DNA of 58,865 bases from Chryseobacterium sp. 39-10 (lineage in GTDB: Bacteria > Bacteroidota > Bacteroidia > Flavobacteriales > Weeksellaceae): positions 203,968-262,832 of the forward strand of contig MKTK01000038.1 in NCBI GenBank assembly GCA_001898255.1. The letters are read 5' to 3'. Below, piece by piece: positions 34,396 through 41,885 of this stretch (within the stretch, counting starts at the first letter, position 1; every line of letters starts with the position of its first letter). The translations under genes and the position numbers were made by a program. The notes beneath the pieces are model-generated. The model had not been told where the DNA came from and did no database searches. It was given only the letters and a program-made list of their open reading frames with translations.

Positions 34396-35232
34396 CTACC
34401 AAAATTGTTGAAAAAATATCTTTGCTTTTTTTACCAATCGGTACGAGATTGAATTTTGATAATGAAGCAACTTAAAAACGGCATCAGGATTTGTGTACGT
34501 TTCTGGAATTTTTATGCCGTTTATGAATGTTAACTCCCGTCTTTTCATGGCATTAAAAATAACTTTTCCCCAATATTCATAAGACTTTTTCTTATTGTCG
34601 TTTTGCGATATTCCGCCGGAATGATTTCGGTAAAGATAATTGGCATCATCGATAAATTTCACGTTGCCCTTTTCGTAAAGCTTGAGGTAAAGATCCTGAT
34701 CCTCGGCAATTTTCAGTGAAGAATTCATTTTCTCAGTGCGCTCGTACACCGATTTTCTGAAAGTCACAAAATGGGCAATCTGAATGGGATAATTAAAAAA
34801 ATAAGGGTCTCCATTCTGCACCTGCATGGCAGACCTGAATTTTTTAACTGGGTTTAAATCCTGATCACAAAAAACCAATTGCGAGTAAGCCAACACCACA
34901 TTTTGATCTTTTTTAAATTCCGCAACTGACCGTTCAATGGCATCAGGAAGAATGGCATCGTCCGGATCTACAAAACCACAAATATCTCCTGTTGATAGCT
35001 CAATGAGCTTACTTTTCGTAACGCCAACGCCGCTGTTTTTTTCGTTCTCATAAAAAATAAAGCGCGAATCGCCGGCGATCAAATTAAGTACTTTTTGCTT
35101 TTCATCCGGTTCCGACGCATCATCCAAAATAACGGCTTCCCAATTGTGATAGGTTTGCCGCAGCAACGATTGGAAGCAATCGGAAAAATATGAAGCATTG
35201 TTGTAATGAGCAATAAGAACAGAAAATTTCAT
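34396..35232 (-). CDS. Family 2 glycosyltransferase
   Basis: The 278-residue protein has the GT-A start 'FSVLIAHYNNASYFSDCFQS', 'WEAVILDDASEPDEK' and the metal-binding DPDD motif (GFVDPDDAILP), with the acceptor-side 'IAEDQDLYLKLY' (ED motif). It transfers a sugar from a nucleotide sugar, probably for envelope polysaccharide or lipopolysaccharide. Its ATG directly abuts the stop of the acyltransferase gene, so the two are coupled. Confidence 0.92.
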   Translation of the reverse strand: MKFSVLIAHYNNASYFSDCFQSLLRQTYHNWEAVILDDASEPDEKQKVLNLIAGDSRFIFYENEKNSGVGVTKSKLIELSTGDICGFVDPDDAILPDAIERSVAEFKKDQNVVLAYSQLVFCDQDLNPVKKFRSAMQVQNGDPYFFNYPIQIAHFVTFRKSVYERTEKMNSSLKIAEDQDLYLKLYEKGNVKFIDDANYLYRNHSGGISQNDNKKKSYEYWGKVIFNAMKRRELTFINGIKIPETYTNPDAVFKLLHYQNSISYRLVKKAKIFFQQFW

Positions 35233-35778
35233 TTAATGTGCATTAAAAATCAAATCTTGGCGATGGAGAACCGTGGTGTTGGGCGGCACATTCTTATGAA
35301 TCACACAGCCGGCACCAATAATGCAATTGTCGCCAATGGAGACACCTTTTAAAACCGTCACATTGCTTCCTAACCAGCAATTTTTACCAATATAAATCGG
35401 TGCTGTTTTAAATCTTGAATGCTGCACTGTAAGTTGTCCGTTTTCTCTGGAATATTCATGATTGTGATCGTAGAGTTTTACATTTTCTCCAAACAGTGTG
35501 TTTTCTCCAATAAAGATTTGATCTAAACAATTGACCGAACAGAAATTATTGAGAAAAACCCGATCTTCAATAACGAGCGAAGCGTTACGTTGCACCAGGA
35601 TATGTATATTGTCTCTGAAATTCACAGATTTCCCTACTGACATTTGTTTCATTTCAGCATCCAGAATAAACTTGACTTCGTCCCCAATTTTAATGCTTCC
35701 CAGCTTCGATTGGGGATGATTCTTTAAAACAGCTAACTGCCTTTTTCTTCTGTAAGCATTAAAAATTTTCAGAAACAT
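35233..35778 (-). CDS. Left-handed beta-helix acyltransferase (hexapeptide repeat)
   Basis: About 181 residues of hexapeptide repeats ('IGDEVKF', 'IGENTLFGENVKLYDHNHEY', 'IYIGKNCWLGSNVTVLKG', 'IGDNCIIGAGCVIHKNVP') mark a serine/sugar O-acetyltransferase-like enzyme; catalytic His lies in YDHNHEY. The frame is open up to 35874, but a TATATTTG box at 35831-35838 lies on top of the upstream ATG (35829), so ATG 35778 is preferred. It pairs with the glycosyltransferase, suggesting O-acetylation of a surface glycan. Confidence 0.85.
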   Translation of the reverse strand: MFLKIFNAYRRKRQLAVLKNHPQSKLGSIKIGDEVKFILDAEMKQMSVGKSVNFRDNIHILVQRNASLVIEDRVFLNNFCSVNCLDQIFIGENTLFGENVKLYDHNHEYSRENGQLTVQHSRFKTAPIYIGKNCWLGSNVTVLKGVSIGDNCIIGAGCVIHKNVPPNTTVLHRQDLIFNAH

Positions 35779-35830
35779 AGGGTAAGTTTTAAATCCACCA
35801 TCAACTACGGCCGTGTATGGCCACACCATG

Positions 35831-35838
35831 CAAATATA
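35831..35838 (-). promoter_or_regulatory. Predicted -7 box of the acyltransferase/glycosyltransferase operon
   Basis: TATATTTG on the minus strand. It leaves about 50 bases to ATG 35778 and rules against the earlier in-frame ATGs. Confidence 0.55.
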
Positions 35839-35937
35839 ATTTAAAAATACATTTAAAATCCATATTTTTGGCACATCAAAATGCTGATAAAAAGGATTTA
35901 ATAAGACATTTTCTACAGTTTTTCTTCTGAAATCGAT

Positions 35938-36780
35938 ATGAACAAAACCACGATTGAAAATTTTGCCCGACTGAAACCGGTTATTTTTGTATTGCCCATT
36001 TTACTGTTGATCTTGATAGCGGTATTTCTTGGCAGTGAAAATGCGCTGAATCAGGCATCTTATCCGCAGGTTCAGAAGGAGTATTTCTATGAAATTAACC
36101 ACGAATGGTCGCAATTCCCGGGATTAGAACATAACCTGACCCAATTGGGCGACACCTTAGTGATCATGTCTTTGCTGACAATTTTCATCATGTACGCACC
36201 CAGAATCTGGGAAGATTTAATTGCTGCATCCCTTATTTCCGCCATTTTATCGAATATACTCAAGAAAATTTTCACTATGCCCCGACCGGCTGCAGTGTAT
36301 GACCAGGACAGCTTCGTTATTATGGGCAGAACGCTAACGGGAAGCAATAGTTTGCCATCAGGACACTCTATCACCATATTTGCCACCATCACCATAGTAA
36401 TGTTTGCATTTATGCCGAAGAAAATGCCACGAAAGATACTTTGGTTTTTATCATGGATTATCGTGGGTTTATTCTTGGTTTCTACCAGGGTAGGTGTTGG
36501 TGCACATTATCCGCTAGATACCATTGTTGGAGGAATTGTGGGTTATATTTCTGCAGTTTTGGGAATTTTTGTTAATAGAAAATACAACCTCTGGAAGTGG
36601 ATTCGCAACCCGAAATATTACCCATTTTTCATTGTTTTATTTATCGTTTGCAGCATCATACTCATTGTAAAAATTAGTAAGGAAAACCTGCCTGTTTTTT
36701 ATTTTCCATTGATCAGTTTATTGGTTTCACTGTATATCATTACCCGAATTTATGTTAGAAAAGTTTACACTAAAAAATGA
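35938..36780 (+). CDS. PAP2 family membrane phosphatase (lipid A phosphatase candidate)
   Basis: The 280-residue protein has about six to eight membrane helices and the three phosphatase motifs: KKIFTMPRP, SLPSGHS and SRVGVGAHYPLD. PAP2 members include the lipid A phosphatases LpxE/LpxF, undecaprenyl-diphosphate phosphatases and phosphatidylglycerophosphatases. The adjacent phosphoethanolamine transferase favours lipid A phosphatase. The C-terminal part adds helices beyond the core. The next gene begins one base after its stop or overlaps it. Confidence 0.88.
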   Translation: MNKTTIENFARLKPVIFVLPILLLILIAVFLGSENALNQASYPQVQKEYFYEINHEWSQFPGLEHNLTQLGDTLVIMSLLTIFIMYAPRIWEDLIAASLISAILSNILKKIFTMPRPAAVYDQDSFVIMGRTLTGSNSLPSGHSITIFATITIVMFAFMPKKMPRKILWFLSWIIVGLFLVSTRVGVGAHYPLDTIVGGIVGYISAVLGIFVNRKYNLWKWIRNPKYYPFFIVLFIVCSIILIVKISKENLPVFYFPLISLLVSLYIITRIYVRKVYTKK

Positions 36781-36781
36781 A

Positions 36782-38287
36782 ATGACGCTGAGTCGTTTTT
36801 CGTGGATGGTGAGTGCACTCAACTTTGTGCTGTTTCATTATCCTTTTTTCAAATTTGTATTCGGTAACCTGGATTATAAAAGCTTCACCGGCATCAGCAT
36901 TATTGTAAGTCTTGTTATTTTGATGTTGGTCGCCAATTATTTTGTGGTGAATTTGTTTTTGTTTTTATCAAAATATTTCGGGAAATTTTTGATGGTTCTG
37001 TTTTTTCTCATCAGTTCCGTTGCCGTTTATTTTGTGAACACTTATAGCGTTATTATCGACGAAAGTATGATTGGGAATGTCTTTAATACGCAATATTCCG
37101 AAGCGAGCAGTTTTTTCTCGGTCCAGCTGATTTTATATGTTTTATTCTTGGGCGTTTTGCCAAGTCTATTTATCATTAAAGCAAAAATCATTAAAGAAAA
37201 ACCAAAGAAATTCCTAGTAAGATCGGGTCTTACCTTGCTTTTTATGGCAGTAATGGTTTTTGCTAACGCGAGCAATTGGTTGTGGATCGATAAAAACTCA
37301 AAAACGTTGGGTGGTTTGGCGATGCCATGGTCCTATTCTGTGAATACGGCATTGTTGTTTATCCATAAAAGCAAAGAAAACCAGAAGGAGATTTTACTGC
37401 CGAATGCGACGATTGGCGATCAGGAGAAATCGGTTGTTGTTTTGGTGATTGGCGAATCGGCTCGCAGAGAGAATTTTTCTTTGTATGGTTACGCAAAAAA
37501 TACCAACCCACTGCTCTCTAAAACGCCTAATATTCATGCCTTTAAAGCTAATTCGTGTGCCACTTATACCACGGCCGGCGTAAAATGCATCTTGGAGCAC
37601 GAAGACAGTGGTGATTTGTACGAGATTTTGCCCAATTATTTAAACCGCAATCATGTGGATGTTATTTGGCGAACTTCCAATTGGGGCGAGCCGCCGGTCC
37701 ATATTAAAAACTATATGAAAACCCAGGATCTGGCGCCACTTTGCAAAGGTGAGGATTGCAGCTATGACGAAATTCTATTGAGCGGATTGAAAGAGCAAAT
37801 CCAGCACAGCAAGAGCAATAAAGTTTTGGTGGTTTTGCATACAAGTACCAGTCATGGGCCGACGTATAGCAAGAAGTATCCCGCTCGTTTTGAGACTTTT
37901 AAACCCGTTTGCAACAGTGTTGAACTGGGCAACTGCACCCATGAAGAACTGGTAAATGCGTATGATAATACCATCGTTTATACCGATTATCTGCTGCATC
38001 GCGTCATTGAGGATCTACAGGAATTGAAGGATTATAAAAGTTCGATGATATTCGTTTCGGATCACGGTGAATCGTTGGGAGAAAAGAATTTGTATATGCA
38101 CGGATTACCGATGAGTATTGCGCCAAAAGAACAGTACGAAATTCCATTTATTGTTTGGACATCCGATCATTCTAAACAAGTAAAACCATTAAATTCAGTC
38201 AGCCAAAATTATGTGTTCCACAGTGTTCTGAATTTCTTAAATGTAAAAAGTCCCGTGTACAAGGAGAACATGAATATCTTTAAATAG
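36782..38287 (+). CDS. eptA: Phosphoethanolamine-lipid A transferase (EptA/MCR-like)
   Basis: The roughly 501-residue protein has five N-terminal membrane helices and a periplasmic alkaline-phosphatase-like domain. Zinc and catalytic motifs are visible: VIGESARRENFSLYGY (Glu), the nucleophile region SCATYTTAGVKC, LHTSTSHGPTY (His) and FVSDHGESLGE (Asp/His). This family moves phosphoethanolamine from phosphatidylethanolamine to lipid A and lowers polymyxin binding. The frame also opens at 36752, overlapping the PAP2 gene by 29 bases; ATG 36782 is preferred. The PAP2-EptA order recalls Helicobacter LpxE-EptA. Confidence 0.9.
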   Translation: MTLSRFSWMVSALNFVLFHYPFFKFVFGNLDYKSFTGISIIVSLVILMLVANYFVVNLFLFLSKYFGKFLMVLFFLISSVAVYFVNTYSVIIDESMIGNVFNTQYSEASSFFSVQLILYVLFLGVLPSLFIIKAKIIKEKPKKFLVRSGLTLLFMAVMVFANASNWLWIDKNSKTLGGLAMPWSYSVNTALLFIHKSKENQKEILLPNATIGDQEKSVVVLVIGESARRENFSLYGYAKNTNPLLSKTPNIHAFKANSCATYTTAGVKCILEHEDSGDLYEILPNYLNRNHVDVIWRTSNWGEPPVHIKNYMKTQDLAPLCKGEDCSYDEILLSGLKEQIQHSKSNKVLVVLHTSTSHGPTYSKKYPARFETFKPVCNSVELGNCTHEELVNAYDNTIVYTDYLLHRVIEDLQELKDYKSSMIFVSDHGESLGEKNLYMHGLPMSIAPKEQYEIPFIVWTSDHSKQVKPLNSVSQNYVFHSVLNFLNVKSPVYKENMNIFK

Positions 38288-38290
38288 GAT

Positions 38291-38605
38291 TTATCGATTT
38301 TGAAGCTGCTTCATTCCCTCCGCTGATACATAATCGTAATTCCATGCGGGTTGCGTGGTAAGTTCGATTGCTACCTCCATGCCTGGAAATTCTTTTTCTA
38401 ATGCATTTTTAGCGCTTTTGGTAATGGCTTCACCCATGGGACAAAATGGAGATGTTAACGTCATCAATATATGAATTTGATTGGCATCTCTAAAGTTGAT
38501 TTCGTACACCAAACCCAGGTCCATGATATTCACCATTAATTCTGGATCAACGACTTCGTACAATGCTTTTTCTGCGCGGTTTAGTTTTTCTTCGTTTACA
38601 TTCAT
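38291..38605 (-). CDS. DUF59/MIP18 family Fe-S assembly factor (PaaD/SufT-like)
   Basis: The 104-residue protein carries the DUF59 pattern: 'EVVDPELMVNIMDLGLVYEI', then 'MTLTSPFCPMGEAI' with the conserved Cys. Members help assemble or deliver Fe-S clusters. It is the last gene of a five-gene operon with hemerythrin and DUF2249 proteins; its ATG overlaps the upstream stop by four bases, so translation is coupled. Repair of Fe-S clusters after nitric oxide damage is a plausible role here. Confidence 0.88.
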   Translation of the reverse strand: MNVNEEKLNRAEKALYEVVDPELMVNIMDLGLVYEINFRDANQIHILMTLTSPFCPMGEAITKSAKNALEKEFPGMEVAIELTTQPAWNYDYVSAEGMKQLQNR

Positions 38606-39873
38606 GTCAGATTTTTTGCTTTGTGCAAGAGCAGGATGAAGACATTCAGGTTATAAATAATGGCCAATAAAACCCACAGCAGCAAGCCGGCTTTTATCAC
38701 CATAATTTGTTGAGTGATGAGCCCCAACGAAAACACGATAAAGGCAGCGATAAAAGTACGGAATTGCCACACTGTAAGTTTTGTGCTGTACAAGTCTTTT
38801 GGCATAGGAACTTTAACCTTTCCGGAGACATTTTTATAGTTTTCGTTCCACACAATAAATGGCAGTGTTTTAAAGGTTTTACCAAGAATGATATTGGTAA
38901 TCCAACCCAAGAAAATCAAGGTACCGTAAACCATTACCCAGCGATAACCTTCGGTGTAATACATTAATGGGATAATGAGGATCGCAATCATCAAACTCAA
39001 AAAGGAAAGAAAAGTGTGCTTCATCAGCAATTCGATTCTTTTGCGAAGACGGTTTTTGAAACAATCATACAGATACAGCAGCCACGAAACTACCCCGATT
39101 AAAACCAAAGCTGCATAGATGAAAATGCGCCAGGTGACTGAAAAGAAGCAACCGTCGATTAAAAACGCCATCAGACCCACATTTTGAAAGATGAGCGCGT
39201 ACTTCAGCAGGTAATCTTTGTTTGATTTCCCTAAAAGAAACATAGGAACGAGCTTCGCGCTCACTCCTGCGATGAGCTGTAAAAACCATCCTGCAATGCC
39301 CATGTGTGCGTGCAGTTTCAGGATTTCTAAATGGCTCATGCTGAAAATGGGTTTGCTCAAACTCAGATTAAGGACCAGCAAAAGACCGAGACTAACCGTT
39401 AACAACAGCCAAATCACCGAAGAAAGAAGGAAAAGCTTCTGAACCTGTTGCCAAATTTGAAATCCGGCAGTTCCCAGCGTGTTGATTACCAATAAAATAA
39501 CTGAGAAAACAATCAACGATCCCCCAAAAATCATGATCCATCCTACTTCAAGAGTCCAGAATTTCCAGGTCAGCAACGTTACACCCAAGGTGAGCGTGTA
39601 CCAGCTGAAAGAAGCCATTTTCTCGCTGTATAAATCTTGTTCAAAAATCACGGGAAGCAATTGATAAAACGCACCAAAAATAACCATCGTTCCCCATCCT
39701 AAAGCCGCCAAATGCACAATGGTGAGCATATGAGGCGAAAAATAATGTTGTGTAAAGGTTTCGGGAGTGCTCAGTATCACCACGGTAAGGGTGAGGAAAA
39801 ACAACGCTCCTGTTGCGTAAAAAGGAAGAATTGCTGCATTGCTCGGGTGCTTACCGATATTGATGGTTGACAT
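38602..39873 (-). CDS. Haem-copper-oxidase subunit I/NnrS-like membrane protein
   Basis: The 423-residue protein has about 12 membrane helices. His residues lie in helix segments typical of haem ligands: 'TIVHLAALGWGTMVIFGAFYQLLP' (about 53) and 'LEILKLHAHMGIAGWFLQLI'. It lacks the full copper-site motifs of a true oxidase by eye. It resembles the cytochrome c oxidase I-like/NnrS proteins found beside denitrification and nitrosative-stress genes. A haem-binding nitric oxide detoxification role is inference from motifs and operon partners. Confidence 0.7.
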   Translation of the reverse strand: MSTINIGKHPSNAAILPFYATGALFFLTLTVVILSTPETFTQHYFSPHMLTIVHLAALGWGTMVIFGAFYQLLPVIFEQDLYSEKMASFSWYTLTLGVTLLTWKFWTLEVGWIMIFGGSLIVFSVILLVINTLGTAGFQIWQQVQKLFLLSSVIWLLLTVSLGLLLVLNLSLSKPIFSMSHLEILKLHAHMGIAGWFLQLIAGVSAKLVPMFLLGKSNKDYLLKYALIFQNVGLMAFLIDGCFFSVTWRIFIYAALVLIGVVSWLLYLYDCFKNRLRKRIELLMKHTFLSFLSLMIAILIIPLMYYTEGYRWVMVYGTLIFLGWITNIILGKTFKTLPFIVWNENYKNVSGKVKVPMPKDLYSTKLTVWQFRTFIAAFIVFSLGLITQQIMVIKAGLLLWVLLAIIYNLNVFILLLHKAKNLT

Positions 39874-39922
39874 GTTCTTGAGATTACTACGAAATAATGA
39901 AAGTATAAATCATTCTTTTATT

Positions 39923-40762
39923 CTACGACCGCCTGAAAATAAGCATTTTAACATCACCATCTTCAACGTTTCTGATATGAATTTCATATTCTTTCTCCGC
40001 CAGTTCATCTAACAAATAAACCGGAACTCTCTTGTGGCTAACGAACAAAGCGCTATCTTGAGGCAGGTCCTGTAATGCATTAATGATTGCCTGCATGGGT
40101 TCCGGCATTTCCAGGTGCCGCACATCAATATGTTGGATTTGGCTGTCGCTGAATGTTGAACAAATTGCCTCAAACTGTTGATCGTTGTCCATCCATACTT
40201 TTTCACCGGAAGAATGGGGCACAGATTCTACTTGTTTCCCTTTTTTAAGAAAATAAGTCAGAAATTCTTTTTCATTTTTTTCTTCCACAAAAGCATCCTC
40301 GGCTTTTTCTTGTTTTAATAGATGAACCAATGGTGTGGGGACAAAACTATTGATAATGCAGAGAATATGACCGGGCTCTATCTCCTTAAACCGATGAAGA
40401 ATTTCTTTTAATGGATCTGCTCCATTGTCGATAATCGGTCTTACATCGTAGTACACCGTATGCGATGCCGGGGCTTTCTCTAACCAAGCTGGACGCGGAT
40501 TGTGCGTTGAAGAATGATCTCGGGTTGTGTTCGAATTTTCAAAAAAGAATCCCAGTGGCGACAGCACTCTTTCAAAATCCTCAACTTTTACTCCGCTCAT
40601 TTTCGCAGCTTCTGCAATGGTAACCCGTGATGCCATAATTTTCCGTAAAATAGGATTCTTAAGTTTCTCTAAAGGTTTCGCAAGAGATGCAATAGCATCA
40701 ATAGCTGAAGAATTCTCCTTAATGAGCTCCGATATTTTAGTTTGGGCAGAAATTGTTTTCAT
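39923..40762 (-). CDS. DUF1858-DUF2249-DUF2249 protein
   Basis: The 279-residue protein has an N-terminal DUF1858-like helical domain (about 1-70; 'KISELIKENSSAIDAI', 'VTIAEAAKMSGVKVEDFERV') and then two DUF2249-like domains (about 100-175, 'YYDVRPIIDNGADPLKEIL'; about 210-279, 'HIDVRHLEMPEPMQAI'). DUF1858 also occurs in Ric/YtfE-like Fe-S repair proteins. The chain of a DUF1858 module with DUF2249 modules beside a hemerythrin is typical of nitrosative/oxidative stress loci. Molecular activity unknown. Confidence 0.82.
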   Translation of the reverse strand: MKTISAQTKISELIKENSSAIDAIASLAKPLEKLKNPILRKIMASRVTIAEAAKMSGVKVEDFERVLSPLGFFFENSNTTRDHSSTHNPRPAWLEKAPASHTVYYDVRPIIDNGADPLKEILHRFKEIEPGHILCIINSFVPTPLVHLLKQEKAEDAFVEEKNEKEFLTYFLKKGKQVESVPHSSGEKVWMDNDQQFEAICSTFSDSQIQHIDVRHLEMPEPMQAIINALQDLPQDSALFVSHKRVPVYLLDELAEKEYEIHIRNVEDGDVKMLIFRRS

Positions 40763-40798
40763 GGGAATGCTTTTTTATAGATGGAGAAACAATTATTT

Positions 40799-41281
40799 TT
40801 ACTGAATCCAAAACTGATCATTGTAGTTTTCCTCTGCACCATGGTCTTCACCCTCCAATATTTTACCAATTCTTTCCAGTTCCTCTTCTGGTATTTTGCT
40901 TTCTAAATACGGAAAAAGCGTTCGCTCTTCGTACCGGGTATGGTCATTAACCAAAGCGGCTAATTCTTCAAAAACACTGTAGCAATGTTCTCCATGGCAG
41001 TTTTTAACTTCCTTTACTTTTGAAAGTATGCTCTGATGATCCTGTAGTGCCTTCTGAACCATTTCATCTTGATGATCAGTGAAAAGCAAATCTTCTTCTT
41101 TTTTAAAATGGGGAAGCAGCTCGTGCTCATAAAAATAATTGACGTAGCGTTGGATGCGTTCGGGATCTATACCCAGTTGAATGCCTGATTTTAATTTCCA
41201 GCAAAAAAGCAATGTTGCATGATGCTCCCTAGAGAGCGGAACAATATTTTTATTTCTCTTGATGGGCATTGTAGTAATCAT
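40799..41281 (-). CDS. Hemerythrin-domain protein
   Basis: The 160-residue all-helical protein carries the His/Glu ligands of a di-iron hemerythrin site: 'PLSREHHATLLF', 'YEHELLPHFKKEEDLLF', 'LQDHQSIL' and 'HTRYEERTLFPYLE'. It is soluble, with no signal. Such single-domain hemerythrins bind oxygen or nitric oxide or act in iron release. It sits between the two DUF2249 genes of the operon. Two Met codons (41281 and 41269) are possible starts. Confidence 0.9.
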   Translation of the reverse strand: MITTMPIKRNKNIVPLSREHHATLLFCWKLKSGIQLGIDPERIQRYVNYFYEHELLPHFKKEEDLLFTDHQDEMVQKALQDHQSILSKVKEVKNCHGEHCYSVFEELAALVNDHTRYEERTLFPYLESKIPEEELERIGKILEGEDHGAEENYNDQFWIQ

Positions 41282-41308
41282 TTTGGTGAGATGAATCGTG
41301 ATGAGTTA

Positions 41309-41638
41309 TTAATTTCCGCAACGGAATTGTACTCCTTTTTCTTTAATTAATTGTGCTTTCTGTTCATCGGTAGATGGTGCGCCCGACGCTGAGGAGTTTG
41401 GATCTACCTTATTTTTTCTGATAGAAACTTTAAATCTTTCGGGGCCCTTTTCCAGATAATCCCAAGTGAAAATATCGCCGCGCTCTGCAAGCAATTCGTA
41501 ATAAAGTGGTTTAGGATCATGATCATTATCGATGATAAAACTTTCATCTGGCACCAACGCATCAAAATATTCGAATATCGTTGGGTGTTTTAGTCGTGGT
41601 TCAATGAGAGTAACATCTAAAGTTTGTGGTGTTTTCAT
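41309..41638 (-). CDS. DUF2249 domain protein
   Basis: The 109-residue protein matches DUF2249: 'LDVTLIEPRLKHPTIFEYFD', 'DNDHDPKPLYYEL' and 'FTWDYLEKGPERFKVSI' are the family's hallmark segments. The C-terminal tail ('KAQLIKEKGVQFRCGN') ends with a Cys. ATG 41638 is chosen over the upstream in-frame ATG at 41689, which lies close to the promoter. It is the first gene of the operon. Confidence 0.88.
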   Translation of the reverse strand: MKTPQTLDVTLIEPRLKHPTIFEYFDALVPDESFIIDNDHDPKPLYYELLAERGDIFTWDYLEKGPERFKVSIRKNKVDPNSSASGAPSTDEQKAQLIKEKGVQFRCGN

Positions 41639-41677
41639 CGTAAAAAATAATAATGTAAAGTGCTGTTTAATTAGGAA

Positions 41678-41709
41678 CAAAGTTACCACTTAATTTTAAT
41701 TCGGACAAA
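41678..41709 (-). promoter_or_regulatory. Promoter of the DUF2249/hemerythrin operon, TTTG-20-TAACTTTG
   Basis: On the minus strand TTTG (41709-41706) and TAACTTTG (41685-41678) are 20 bp apart. The imperfect palindrome GGTAAC-TTT-GTTCC covers the -7 box and could be an operator. The TTTG is also the end of a second TAAATTTG box (41713-41706), a possible upstream promoter. Confidence 0.65.
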
Positions 41710-41832
41710 TTTATCTTATTTTAAAAGCAGTTGATCAAAACTTTTAATGCGCATACTCTCTTTTCAGTAGCATTTTTCCTTGATGCATACGCCGAATGAT
41801 ATATCTCATGTTGCATCAGCTGATTTGGGGAG

Positions 41833-41867
41833 AAAAAGTCCTTCAGTCATTAAATAACTGAAGGACT
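41833..41867 (-). terminator. Terminator after the EF-G-like gene
   Basis: An 11-base perfect stem (41837-41847 with 41857-41867), nine-base loop, T-run on the minus strand. Confidence 0.85.
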
Positions 41868-41885
41868 GGAACTATCAAGAACAGA

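Noticed and set aside
35779..35874. Longer start for the hexapeptide acyltransferase
   Set aside because: A -7 box overlaps the upstream ATGs, and homologous acyltransferases usually start near the preferred Met.
41731..41738. TTGATCAA upstream of the DUF2249 operon as an FNR/CRP-type site
   Set aside because: The half-sites have no four-base spacer as in TTGAT-N4-ATCAA, and an eight-base palindrome is expected by chance.
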